Positions 27,548 through 36,220 of a stretch of DNA of 64,000 nucleotides are shown here, piece by piece. Origin of the DNA: Ilyomonas limi (lineage in GTDB: Bacteria > Bacteroidota > Bacteroidia > Chitinophagales > Chitinophagaceae); NCBI RefSeq assembly GCF_005233845.1, contig NZ_SZQL01000019.1, positions 41,521 through 105,520 of the forward strand, given 5' to 3'. Position 1 is the stretch's first letter; the number at the start of each line of letters is the position of its first letter. Below the pieces are notes generated by a model, which was not told where the DNA came from, searched no databases, and worked only from the letters and a program-made list of their open reading frames with translations. The position numbers were made by a program, and so were the translations under genes.

Positions 27548-27587
27548 CACATTAAAAAACTCCTTCGTAAAGGAGTTTTTTAATGTG
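27548..27587. terminator. strong hairpin terminator after the LRR genes
   Basis: An 18-base perfect stem (27548-27565 and 27570-27587) around the loop CGTA, containing AAAAAACTCCTT and AAGGAGTTTTTT, so it has a T-run inside its right arm. It ends the LRR transcription unit. Confidence 0.88.
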
Positions 27588-27703
27588 TAACACTCCATAC
27601 TCCTTAGCTAATAAAATAATATTTCACCATTCCTTAAGTCCGGCGCTTTATTGGATATACTATTGCTTATTTATCTTGCAGCATTTTTAATGAGCGTAAA
27701 CCT

Positions 27704-28756
27704 ATGGCAGATTTAGAACATTTTGACCCCAACGGGCCGGCTAATCCCAATAACAACATTTTTGGGCTTCCTTTTACCGAAGAAGAAGCGAAAGTGGTGA
27801 TATTGCCTGTGCCGTGGGAAGTAACGGTAAGTTCGGGCGATGGCACTTCGCGCAGTTCGGAGCAGGTAATGAAAGCCTCCCTGCAGGTAGACCTTTTTGA
27901 CCTGTATTTTCCGAATGGCTGGAAAGAGGGATTTTTTATGCGTGAACTGAACCGTAAAGTATTGCTGAAGAGTGATTACCTACGCAAAGAAGCAGAGCTG
28001 TACATCGACTATATGACCAAGGGCAATGATGTAGAGCAAAATAAATTCATCAGCAAAAGCCTGAGAGAAATAAATGAGGGTGGCGAATACCTCAATAACT
28101 GGGTGTATGAACAAACAAAAGAATTGCTGGATGCCGGTAAATTGGTAGGTCTATTGGGTGGCGACCATAGTACACCGCTCGGCTACATAAAAGCGCTGGC
28201 TGAAAAAAGGGGTGAATTTGGCATTTTGCATATAGATGCGCATTGCGACCTGCGCAAAGCATACGAAGCTTTCACTTATTCGCATGCCTCCATCATGTAT
28301 AATGTGCTGGAAGAAGTGCCGGACGTAAAATGTATTATACAGGTGGGCATTCGCGACCTGTGTGAAGAAGAATGGATCCGCGCACAGGAGAGCGATCGTG
28401 TTGTTGTTTACCTCGATCAGCAAATTAAAGAGCGCCAGTTTGGTGGCGAACACTGGAAAGCGATAGCCGATGAAATTATTAGCCATTTGCCTGATAAAGT
28501 ATATATTTCTTTTGATGTGGATGGTCTTGATCCCAAGCTATGTCCCAGTACGGGTACGCCCGTTCCCGGCGGCTTCGAAATGGAGCAAGTGCTGTATTTG
28601 TTTAATAAAATGGCTGAAAAAGGAAAGCAGGTGATTGGTTTCGACCTGGTGGAAATAGGCAATGGCGAAGGTTGCATTGATTCGGTTGTTGGTGCGCGGC
28701 TGCTTTGGCGGCTATGCAACCTGCTGGTAAAAAGTAATGGTAATAAGAACGAGTAA
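27704..28756 (+). CDS. arginase/agmatinase/formimidoylglutamase family hydrolase
   Basis: A 350-residue ureohydrolase. Metal-ligand motifs are all present: LLGGDHSTPLG (His), HIDAHCDLR (Asp-His-Asp) and SFDVDGLDPKLCP (two Asp), followed by STGTPVPGG. These bind the binuclear manganese centre that activates water to cut a guanidino or formimidoyl group. Members in Bacteroidota include arginase, agmatinase, guanidinobutyrase and HutG; motifs alone do not separate them, and no hut or arginine genes are adjacent. The length is longer than typical agmatinase, due to an N-terminal extension and a helical insertion (about 80-125). Confidence 0.88.
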   Translation: MADLEHFDPNGPANPNNNIFGLPFTEEEAKVVILPVPWEVTVSSGDGTSRSSEQVMKASLQVDLFDLYFPNGWKEGFFMRELNRKVLLKSDYLRKEAELYIDYMTKGNDVEQNKFISKSLREINEGGEYLNNWVYEQTKELLDAGKLVGLLGGDHSTPLGYIKALAEKRGEFGILHIDAHCDLRKAYEAFTYSHASIMYNVLEEVPDVKCIIQVGIRDLCEEEWIRAQESDRVVVYLDQQIKERQFGGEHWKAIADEIISHLPDKVYISFDVDGLDPKLCPSTGTPVPGGFEMEQVLYLFNKMAEKGKQVIGFDLVEIGNGEGCIDSVVGARLLWRLCNLLVKSNGNKNE

Positions 28757-28935
28757 GCTATAGCAGCAAATAGTTGAATAAGTTGTTTACAAATGATTGC
28801 TGGAAGCGGAGACACAGCGCACATAGAATAACACTAAGGAGAACAAAGCATACCTTCGTGCAACTCCTTCTTTTGGGCTTACGTGGTCACCAGCTTATTT
28901 AATTTTTAAACAGCTTCTTTATATAAAAATGAGGC

Positions 28936-29526
28936 ATGAGCAGGTATAATTATGTTATTACGGTTAAGCAGCCCGATTATAAAAGTGCTAATGCCATCAG
29001 TTTATTAATGTTAATGCTGGCTGTAGCTGTATTTATTTATACAGCGTGGGTGCATTGGCCATCGCGGGTGTATCATAATGCTGCCATCCTGTATGCCATT
29101 TTTAGCGGCATTATACTGTTATGGTGTATTTATTCTTTGGCATTTGCCCCAAAGCTTAAGCGCGTGCCTTATTATCGGCTGGGACTGGCAGTAGCGGCGG
29201 TTGGCTGGTTTATTGAGCCATTGAACAACTATTGGATAGGTGCCTTATATGCAATTGCCGCACTCATAGAACGGCAGGTAAAGTTTCCGGCAGAAATAGG
29301 TATTGACGATAACGGCATTGTATTTAATAGCCTGCCTGCAAAGGCATTTACATGGAATGAAATTGATAATATGCTGTTGAAAGACAACATTATTACTATT
29401 GATTTTAAGAATAATAAAATTTATCAAAAAGAAACAGAAGCAGATGTAAATGCAGCGCTGGAAAAAGAGCTTAATGCTTTTTGCAACAGAAAGTTGAGCG
29501 AAGCTGCCGCACCCGCATCTGTATAG
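28936..29526 (+). CDS. membrane protein of unknown function
   Basis: A 196-residue protein starting MSRYNYVITVKQPDYKS. It has four hydrophobic segments (about 20-40, 52-70, 78-95 and 98-115), then a soluble C-terminal domain (about 120-185) with IGIDDNGIVFNSLPAKAF and WNEIDNMLLKDNIITIDF. That pattern of beta strands resembles the PH-like domains found after membrane helices in Bacteroidota membrane proteins. No enzyme motif is visible. It ends 11 bases before the radical SAM gene, so the two are probably co-transcribed. I do not recognise a named family. Confidence 0.65.
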   Translation: MSRYNYVITVKQPDYKSANAISLLMLMLAVAVFIYTAWVHWPSRVYHNAAILYAIFSGIILLWCIYSLAFAPKLKRVPYYRLGLAVAAVGWFIEPLNNYWIGALYAIAALIERQVKFPAEIGIDDNGIVFNSLPAKAFTWNEIDNMLLKDNIITIDFKNNKIYQKETEADVNAALEKELNAFCNRKLSEAAAPASV

Positions 29527-29537
29527 CAAATACTATC

Positions 29538-30848
29538 ATGTCCCTTACACATTCTCCCTATTTATTATATTCCGATGGCAAAGGCAACATCTTTGAAGAT
29601 AAAACCCTTTATGCCGTTGGCCGTGCTGGTTGGGATGCTTTCCCGGTACCGGAAGAAGACTGGATTGAACTGCCTGAAGGTGGTAACCTGTATGAATTGC
29701 CAGGTCGAAAAGCCATTGGCATAGATGTGCGTACCGGCGATATGCGCCTGTGCACCAAAGGCTGGGCAGTAGCGGCATTTATTCCGCCGGCACACACGGG
29801 GTTATTTTTGGCAGCTTACGAGAGCGAACCAAATGCGCCTACCCTTCCGCTGTTTTGCTATACCGCTGCGGGCTGGTACAACAATCAATTCTACGTACCG
29901 GCTGTCCGCATAGAGCAGGATATTCGCCAGGAATGTGCAGGATATAATGATACTAAAATTGGAAATGGTGCACAGCACTTGCTGCAGGCTTACCCACACA
30001 ACCGGCTGGTACAGCACTTAATGAACAACTGCTGCAACACTTACCACTGCCCCGCTGCACGCAATTTTGCCTTGGGCAGGTGGGAATGTCCGGTGCCTTC
30101 TTCGCCGGCATGCAATGCCAATTGTATTGGTTGTATTTCTTTTCAGCCCGAAGAAGAAAGTATTGTTTCTACACAAGATCGTTTGCAGTTTAAACCTACA
30201 CCCGAAGAAATTACCGAATTTACCGTACCGCACCTGCTACATGCACCTTACCCTATTGTAAGTTTTGGGCAAGGCTGTGAAGGCGAGCCACTGCTGATGT
30301 GGCATACCATCCGCGAGGCCATTATTGAAATCCGCAAGCATACCGATAAAGGCAGCATTAATATCAATACGAATGGCTCTAAGCCCGATGCAGTGAAAGC
30401 CTTATGTGAGGCAGGATTGAACAGTATTCGTGTAAGTACTAATTCGGCTCGTAAATCTATTTACACCAAATATTACCGTCCCAACAACTACCAGTTTGAG
30501 GATATTGTGGAAAGTCTGAAAGTGGTGCGCAGTTTTGGTGGCTGGACAAGCATCAACTATTTTGTTTTCCCGGGAATGACCGATAGTGTGCAAGAATATG
30601 AGGCTTTGCGCAAGTTGATTAAAGAAACAGATTTGAATATGATTCAATGGCGCAATTTTAATATTGATCCCGACTGGTATTTAGGTTTGATTGGGGAAAT
30701 AGAAACAGGGGAAATGTTGGGGGTTAAGCAACTGATGGAACTAATTCAGGAAGAATTTCCGCAGGTAAAGTTTGGCTACTATAACCCGCCAATGGAAAGA
30801 ATAAAAGGTAATTATAATAGGGATTTTGCAAAGGTAATGGCGGTGTAA
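29538..30848 (+). CDS. radical SAM protein
   Basis: About 436 residues from ATG 29538 (MSLTHSPYLLY); an upstream in-frame start lies inside the preceding gene and is unlikely. The iron-sulfur ligand motif is CNANCIGC (C-x3-C-x2-C) near residue 190, followed by the SAM-binding glycine-rich SFGQGCEGEPLL and a strand INTNGSKPDAV. The N-terminal 180 residues are not part of the radical SAM core and are Gly/Pro-rich and beta-like. The C-terminal NYFVFPGMTDS and QWRNFNIDPDW look like the end of the core barrel. The substrate is unknown. The gene follows a small membrane protein by 11 bases. Confidence 0.82.
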   Translation: MSLTHSPYLLYSDGKGNIFEDKTLYAVGRAGWDAFPVPEEDWIELPEGGNLYELPGRKAIGIDVRTGDMRLCTKGWAVAAFIPPAHTGLFLAAYESEPNAPTLPLFCYTAAGWYNNQFYVPAVRIEQDIRQECAGYNDTKIGNGAQHLLQAYPHNRLVQHLMNNCCNTYHCPAARNFALGRWECPVPSSPACNANCIGCISFQPEEESIVSTQDRLQFKPTPEEITEFTVPHLLHAPYPIVSFGQGCEGEPLLMWHTIREAIIEIRKHTDKGSININTNGSKPDAVKALCEAGLNSIRVSTNSARKSIYTKYYRPNNYQFEDIVESLKVVRSFGGWTSINYFVFPGMTDSVQEYEALRKLIKETDLNMIQWRNFNIDPDWYLGLIGEIETGEMLGVKQLMELIQEEFPQVKFGYYNPPMERIKGNYNRDFAKVMAV

Positions 30849-30930
30849 TATAATTTAACCGCGAAGGCGCAAAGGATGTGTAAACTCTATCAGGCTTAAT
30901 ATGTGAAGCCCGATGATCAGTTATAGTAAT

Positions 30931-30969
30931 ATAAAAAGCCCCGAATCCTTATCATCCGGGGCTTTTTAT
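30931..30969. terminator. bidirectional terminator between radical SAM gene and gldN
   Basis: ATAAAAAGCCCCG (30931-30943) and CGGGGCTTTTTAT (30957-30969) form a perfect 13-base stem with A- and T-runs on both flanks. It separates two convergent genes. Confidence 0.88.
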
Positions 30970-31001
30970 ATTTTGCTAATCTTAGAAGATTAGGTTCCAC
31001 C

Positions 31002-32102
31002 TTAATAAGACCAAAGCGACTGCTCGTAATCAAATATTTTATCTTTTACATTCTCTCCCTGATACAATCTAAATAATGGATCTTTAATATACTCGCGGAT
31101 AGACTGATCAAATGGATTGTCCAGTGTAGATTTTGTGATATAACTGCTGAACATACGGTTTTCAAACAACTCATCCCAGGTCATACGTGCACCCATATTT
31201 TTTGGATTATACGCCTGATATTTAGTGAGCGTAGAGCGAAGATCAGGATAATATATCCACCATACCGGATGGTCGCTGTTTTCAAGCTTCATACCATTGG
31301 ATAACGTAACCGGAATAACTGGCGCAATACCTAAAATGCGCACGTACATACGGCTGGTAGCTTTGTCGAAAATCCATTCTTCTTTCAGGCGGAATTTGTA
31401 AATAGAATCGGGGTCAACTGCTTTTGCCCTTACCTGGTAGCCGGTAATGTTGCCCTGCATGTCATACACCCGTGAGGTATCAAAACCACCACCAAAAGCT
31501 GATATGGCCTGATCAGGCGTGATAGGTGTAGTAAAGCGGTCGTCATCGGCGCTGAAAGCAGTAACACTGCCATCCTGAATGGCTCTCAATAAAATACTGA
31601 TAAAACGCTGGCTACCATTGTCTTCTACAGCTGCGTAACGGAAAGGCATATTTATCTTTTCACGGGTATCAATCTCACGCCATACACGCACACGGAAGAT
31701 AGCATCATCTTCACGTATATTTTGGTATTCGAGCGGTGTACGTTCCAGTATCAGGTCTCTATCTACCGCTGCATCTTCGCGCAATGATGGACGCAAGGTA
31801 TCTAATAATCCGCCGCTGGTAGATGGAATAACATTAATTGGCAAAGTAGTATCTATACCATTATCAGCCGGTGCTGTATTGCCATACGTTGATTGGTTGC
31901 CGGTATTGGCATTACCATAGCCCGCCTGGTTGTTATTCTTTATGGTAGTATCCGCCGCTTTGTTGTTGCCTGTATTGCCGTAGGCACTTGGCGTATTACC
32001 ATAAGCACTGCGTACCTGCTTTTTGCGTTGTGCCATACCGGTATTTACCAATACAATAGCCAGTACCAACACAGCAAAACTTTTAAAATATTTTACCTGC
32101 AT
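31002..32102 (-). CDS. gldN: gliding motility / type IX secretion protein GldN
   Basis: A 366-residue protein starting at ATG 32102, where a signal peptide is found (MQVKYFKSFAVLVLAIVL, cleavage after GMAQ); a longer frame upstream would run into gldM. After a Gly/Asn/Tyr-rich linker with repeated AYGNT units, the conserved GldN domain follows: LILERTPLEYQNIREDDAIF, RVWREIDTREKINMPF and DPLFRLYQGENVKDKIFDYEQ. GldN (PorN) forms rings with GldK in the outer periplasm and is required for type IX secretion. It is the last gene of gldKLMN, beginning 10 bases after gldM. Confidence 0.93.
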   Translation of the reverse strand: MQVKYFKSFAVLVLAIVLVNTGMAQRKKQVRSAYGNTPSAYGNTGNNKAADTTIKNNNQAGYGNANTGNQSTYGNTAPADNGIDTTLPINVIPSTSGGLLDTLRPSLREDAAVDRDLILERTPLEYQNIREDDAIFRVRVWREIDTREKINMPFRYAAVEDNGSQRFISILLRAIQDGSVTAFSADDDRFTTPITPDQAISAFGGGFDTSRVYDMQGNITGYQVRAKAVDPDSIYKFRLKEEWIFDKATSRMYVRILGIAPVIPVTLSNGMKLENSDHPVWWIYYPDLRSTLTKYQAYNPKNMGARMTWDELFENRMFSSYITKSTLDNPFDQSIREYIKDPLFRLYQGENVKDKIFDYEQSLWSY

Positions 32103-32112
32103 AATCCAGTTT

Positions 32113-33630
32113 TTAATACAAATTGAATTGAATAGGAGGCAATGTACGGCTGCCACCCGGACCTGATACCCTGATTTCATCTATAGTAACCGCACTTCCC
32201 GGACGGCATTTCTCGATCATATCTCTTACCGGGTTGAATGAATTGCCGCTTACCTGACGGTATTGCAAACCTTCGGAGAAGCCGGAGCCCTGGCAAACTA
32301 TAGTATAACCAGTAACATTAAACTGCACACCTTCGAATACAAAGTTTTCCAATTCCGCACGTACCCCAGCCTGTGCCTTAAAATCGTTTACTCTTACACG
32401 ACCACCTTTGCTCGCACCCACCATAGCTATCGGATCGGGAACCGTTTTTACACGAAAAGGAAATACCTGTGGTTTACCGTCTATCGTAAGGGTAATATCT
32501 GCCGTGCCTGGCTTGCCCGGACGTACAATATAATGTCCCGGACGGTCTTTGGTGAAAGAGCCATTATTGATGTTAAAGCTTACTCTTTCGTCACCCACAT
32601 TACCACCGCTTACCGAAATAGGATTTTCTAAACCAATATACAATACTTTCACTGCATCGGCACTTACGCTGGCGCCTGTAGGCGAACCAACCGTATAGCT
32701 TACATCCACATCTTTACTGCCTTGTGTACCATCCGGCTTGGTAAATGTAATGTGCACTTTTTTAGTATAAGAACCTGGTCCACCTACGGTAGTTTTATAC
32801 ACAGCAGCACCATTGGCATTAAGCGGCACATTAGCACCGTCAATAACAACAGTAGGCTTTGCGGCAGCGCTAAAAGCACCTACGCCGGCTGTAATTTCTA
32901 ACTCCTGCCCCGGCATTAAGTATTGTGAACTTTGACCGGCAAAAGCCTGAAACTGGTCATATACTACCTGCACCTGTCCAATCTGTTTATGACAATATTC
33001 AACTACCTGCGATTCACTGTTTTTTACATCGTTCTGAAACTTACTGAGAATGGTAACCGCTGCAATAGTAGGTGTCATTCTAAAGTAAGCTGCACTCCAG
33101 GTATTGTTAGTTTTATCCCGTACTTTGGGCATAGACAAATCAATGGGCAGCGAATTACCAAATTCTTTGGCGATGGCAGGGTCAATACCTAGCAATGATT
33201 TTTTAAAATCGGTTAATTTATCAAGCAGCTTTTTTCCTTCGCCTTTCTCGTCCATTAATCGGGTAGCAGCTTCAAGGCTGCCTTCATCAAATTCGCCGGT
33301 TGCGGGGTCTAAATCCGCTTCCTGCTTCAGTTTATTCTGAAGATTGATGATGTATGTATTCATTTCATCAGAAAGCTGTTTTGCCTTAGCTGCTTTCGGG
33401 GCCCAAATAGCCGCTCTTTCAGCCGTTCTAGAGTCCTTCTGTAAATCAGCTAATGATCTAAATAGGGTTTTATTCTTATCTTCAATAGTGTTGGTAGCAT
33501 TGTTCAGGCTATCATTCACTGTCCTAAAAGCATTCAATATTTCCGATGATACATTTAGTGCCAGCAGGGCTGTAAGCACCAAATACATCAGGTTAATCAT
33601 TTTCTGCCGTGGCTCTTTGGGTAGTGCCAT
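32113..33630 (-). CDS. gldM: gliding motility / type IX secretion protein GldM
   Basis: A 505-residue protein that begins ALPKEPRQKMINLMYLVLTALLAL, the strongly conserved membrane anchor of GldM/PorM. A long helical N-terminal periplasmic region follows, then Ig-like domains with VEYCHKQIGQVQVVYDQF, and a C-terminal domain with AVTIDEIRVSGPGGSRTLPP. GldM crosses the periplasm as a dimer, contacts GldL in the inner membrane and GldK/GldN above, and transmits the proton-driven motion. The Glu/Ser motifs and length match the family. It lies between gldL and gldN in the same orientation. Confidence 0.95.
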   Translation of the reverse strand: MALPKEPRQKMINLMYLVLTALLALNVSSEILNAFRTVNDSLNNATNTIEDKNKTLFRSLADLQKDSRTAERAAIWAPKAAKAKQLSDEMNTYIINLQNKLKQEADLDPATGEFDEGSLEAATRLMDEKGEGKKLLDKLTDFKKSLLGIDPAIAKEFGNSLPIDLSMPKVRDKTNNTWSAAYFRMTPTIAAVTILSKFQNDVKNSESQVVEYCHKQIGQVQVVYDQFQAFAGQSSQYLMPGQELEITAGVGAFSAAAKPTVVIDGANVPLNANGAAVYKTTVGGPGSYTKKVHITFTKPDGTQGSKDVDVSYTVGSPTGASVSADAVKVLYIGLENPISVSGGNVGDERVSFNINNGSFTKDRPGHYIVRPGKPGTADITLTIDGKPQVFPFRVKTVPDPIAMVGASKGGRVRVNDFKAQAGVRAELENFVFEGVQFNVTGYTIVCQGSGFSEGLQYRQVSGNSFNPVRDMIEKCRPGSAVTIDEIRVSGPGGSRTLPPIQFNLY

Positions 33631-33731
33631 TAGTTATTATAAATTTTCTTTTTAAACTGATATTGTTTTTAAAGTTATATTTAAAAACAGGCTTCATTTT
33701 AAAAACCTGCTTTATTATATAATTACTTTAT

Positions 33732-34502
33732 TTACGCTTTCAACTGCATAGCTGTAAGCATACCACCGTACACCTGATTAAGCTTGGTAAGGTTATTTGC
33801 CAATGTAGCAATCTGCGTTTGTGCACGTTTTGCATCTTCGGCGCTGGTTTGCATTGCCTGAGAAGCTTCGTTAAGACGTCCGTAAAAGGAGTTCAACGCT
33901 TTCAGATGGTTATTACTTTCCTGCAGCTCCAACTCATAAATAGTATTGAGTGAAGACAGGTTTTTGGTAAGCACCTGCACTTGTCCGTGAAATCCTTTGG
34001 TTGTTTCGGCTGCACCGGCAAAGGCATTCATGGAGTTGGCAAAAGTGTTGTAAGCATCTTTTACAGTGCTTAACGCGGCAGTAGCTTCTTTTGTTTTAGA
34101 AGTATAGTCGCCGGTAGCTTTTACCACATCGCCAATCTCACCTATCTTATCTACGGTAGTACCCAATTTTTGAAAACCTGCGCTCAGCTTAGAAAGGTTG
34201 GCAGGTGTAATATCTGCTTCCTGCAACATTTTTTCCATACTTTTCAGCGCCGGATTGCCGGCAGGTATTTTTTCTGCACCAGCCAGCGATACCTGGTGGT
34301 CATCTATTGCAGGATACATAACATACAAAATACCATATACGGTAAACACTACCGCTTCGGTGCCTAACCCTACAATCAGCATTTCATCGGCACCTTCCCA
34401 GTGTTCAATTTTAAACAGGGCGCCCACGATTACGACTGCCGCGGCAATGGATACGAATATATCAACGATTCTACTAACTTTTGGAGGAATTGCAGCTGCC
34501 AT
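33732..34502 (-). CDS. gldL: gliding motility / type IX secretion motor protein GldL
   Basis: A 256-residue inner-membrane protein with two membrane helices (about 12-27 and 45-62): VDIFVSIAAAVVIVGALF and TEAVVFTVYGILYVMYP. The intervening FKIEHWEGADEML carries the conserved Glu needed for proton-driven rotation. A long cytoplasmic helical tail, rich in heptad patterns, ends with QIATLANNLTKLNQVYGGML. With GldM it forms the type IX secretion and gliding motor. It is the second gene of the operon, after gldK. Confidence 0.95.
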   Translation of the reverse strand: MAAAIPPKVSRIVDIFVSIAAAVVIVGALFKIEHWEGADEMLIVGLGTEAVVFTVYGILYVMYPAIDDHQVSLAGAEKIPAGNPALKSMEKMLQEADITPANLSKLSAGFQKLGTTVDKIGEIGDVVKATGDYTSKTKEATAALSTVKDAYNTFANSMNAFAGAAETTKGFHGQVQVLTKNLSSLNTIYELELQESNNHLKALNSFYGRLNEASQAMQTSAEDAKRAQTQIATLANNLTKLNQVYGGMLTAMQLKA

Positions 34503-34606
34503 TTCTTGTTTGTTTTTTTATTTTTATTTTGATATTGTTTGATTGATTAGAATAAACGGCTGATGCCGTATGTTTTTTATGGAATAAAAAGATTTTAATG
34601 ACAATT

Positions 34607-35884
34607 TTATTTTCTTAACTGTGCAGGTAAATCTATCACGCAGCGGAAACCAATGTAAGATTTTGCAGAATCCTGATATTCGTAAGTGCGTGTGCTTGTT
34701 TGCAAAAAGTAGCCTACATCTTTCCAGCTACCGCCGCGTACCACCTTACGCTTCATTCGCGGAGGATCAGTGTCTTTAGCATTGTAGCGTACATCGGGGT
34801 TCATGTCGTGCTGAAAATTGTAAGAACCTTCATAAAAATAAGAGCCTGTCCATTCTGCCACATTGCCTGCCATGTTGTACAGCCCAAAGTCATTTGGCCA
34901 GTACGCATCGGCACGTACGGTGTAAAAGCCGCCATCTTCGGGATAGTTACCGCGGCCAGGTTTAAAGTTTGCCAACAGGCAACCTTTTTTATTTCTTAAA
35001 TAATAGTTACCCCAGGGAAACATAGACTGAGTACGGCCGCCACGGGCTGCATACTCCCATTCTGCTTCGGTAGGCAGGCGGAAATCGCTCTCCTGCGCAT
35101 ACTTCTTTTTCTCATTATAGGCATTCAGGTAATGCGTTCTCCAGGCACAGAAGGCTACTGCCTGTTTCCAGCTAACACCTACTACCGGGTAATTTCCAAA
35201 AGCAGGATGCGAGAAATAACGTTGAGCCATTGGCTCGTTGTACGAGTAAGAAAAATCTCTCATCCACACCAGCGTATCGGGGAAAACTTTTTGATTATAG
35301 CGGAAAATAAAGTCTTTACGAGGACGGCTGGCATTCTCGCGTTTGGCAGCTTCTTTATAATCGTAGCCCTGCACGTTGTACACCATCTTATCAGGGTCCA
35401 GCTCCATTCTGCCATATATGCGATTGTCCGGCGCCAGCACCAGGGCAGACAATTTTTCCATATTGGCTTTATCGTACTTGATGCCTGCAGCTTTTTTCCA
35501 GTCCACAGCAGTATCGCCATCGGCGCTGGTTTTTATATACCCCAGTTCTACGGCAGCCAGCGAATCACGCGTCCAGTACACAAACTGACGGTATTCATTG
35601 TTGGTTATTTCCGTAGCATCCATCCAAAAGCCATTGATAGATACCTGCTTGTTGCGGGAAGTATAATTGAAATTGATGTCTTCGTCGCTTGGTCCCATGT
35701 GGAAGGTTCCGGAAGGGATATATACCATTCCCTTAGGCTTGTCCATACTGATGCGGGAACTGGGCGCTACGCCCACCAACTGGCCATTATCCGGCACAGC
35801 ACTTTTAGATTTTCCTTTGTTGCAACCAAAAGCAGCCGCAACAGCAAGAGCTAAGGTAAAATAGGCGAAAAATCGGTTTTTCAT
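34607..35884 (-). CDS. gldK: gliding motility / type IX secretion lipoprotein GldK
   Basis: A 425-residue lipoprotein (signal ends at Cys21, AAFGC). The body is an FGE-sulfatase/SUMF1-like domain: MVYIPSGTFHMGPSD, NGFWMDATEITNNEYRQF, FRLPTEAEWEYAARGG, MAGNVAEWTGSYFYE, and FIGFRCV-like SYIGFRCVID at the end. The formylglycine-generating residues are not conserved in GldK, which is structural. It forms large outer-membrane-associated rings with GldN. As the first gene of gldKLMN it defines the operon, whose products secrete cargo with a type A sorting domain such as the LRR proteins at 24-27.5 kb. Confidence 0.94.
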   Translation of the reverse strand: MKNRFFAYFTLALAVAAAFGCNKGKSKSAVPDNGQLVGVAPSSRISMDKPKGMVYIPSGTFHMGPSDEDINFNYTSRNKQVSINGFWMDATEITNNEYRQFVYWTRDSLAAVELGYIKTSADGDTAVDWKKAAGIKYDKANMEKLSALVLAPDNRIYGRMELDPDKMVYNVQGYDYKEAAKRENASRPRKDFIFRYNQKVFPDTLVWMRDFSYSYNEPMAQRYFSHPAFGNYPVVGVSWKQAVAFCAWRTHYLNAYNEKKKYAQESDFRLPTEAEWEYAARGGRTQSMFPWGNYYLRNKKGCLLANFKPGRGNYPEDGGFYTVRADAYWPNDFGLYNMAGNVAEWTGSYFYEGSYNFQHDMNPDVRYNAKDTDPPRMKRKVVRGGSWKDVGYFLQTSTRTYEYQDSAKSYIGFRCVIDLPAQLRK

Positions 35885-36220
35885 TTATAATGGTTTTGAA
35901 ACCTTACAACAGTTGATGATATATTAATCAGTTGTTTGAGAATGACTGCAATAATACAATTTAACGCAGCGCCAGATTGAATTATTGCATTAATATTTTT
36001 TAATAAGCCTATAATTTCCGCTTAAAACAGTAAGGGATATCTGTTTCAACGTAACATCTTTACTGCACAGAAATTATCCAAAATATATACACTATGCCAG
36101 ATCAAACCCCAAACTTCTCCTCTGGCATGCAAACTTTATAAGTTAGAAAAACGTGTTTATCTTTGCTTTATTGCAAAAAATAAAATCTTTAATCACAACT
36201 TATTTACACTTATTTACTGC
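35885..36220. other. 336-base gap upstream of gldK
   Basis: Both flanking genes are on the minus strand: this lies upstream of gldK and downstream of the DUF255 gene. It is AT-rich with no ORF of note. ATGCCAGA (36094-36101) is perfectly inverted at 36121-36128, an eight-base dyad that might be a weak terminator or operator. The gldK promoter should lie here, but no clear consensus was found. Confidence 0.5.

Noticed and set aside
35132..35854. 240-codon plus-strand frame over gldK
   Set aside because: Antisense shadow; gldK is unambiguous.
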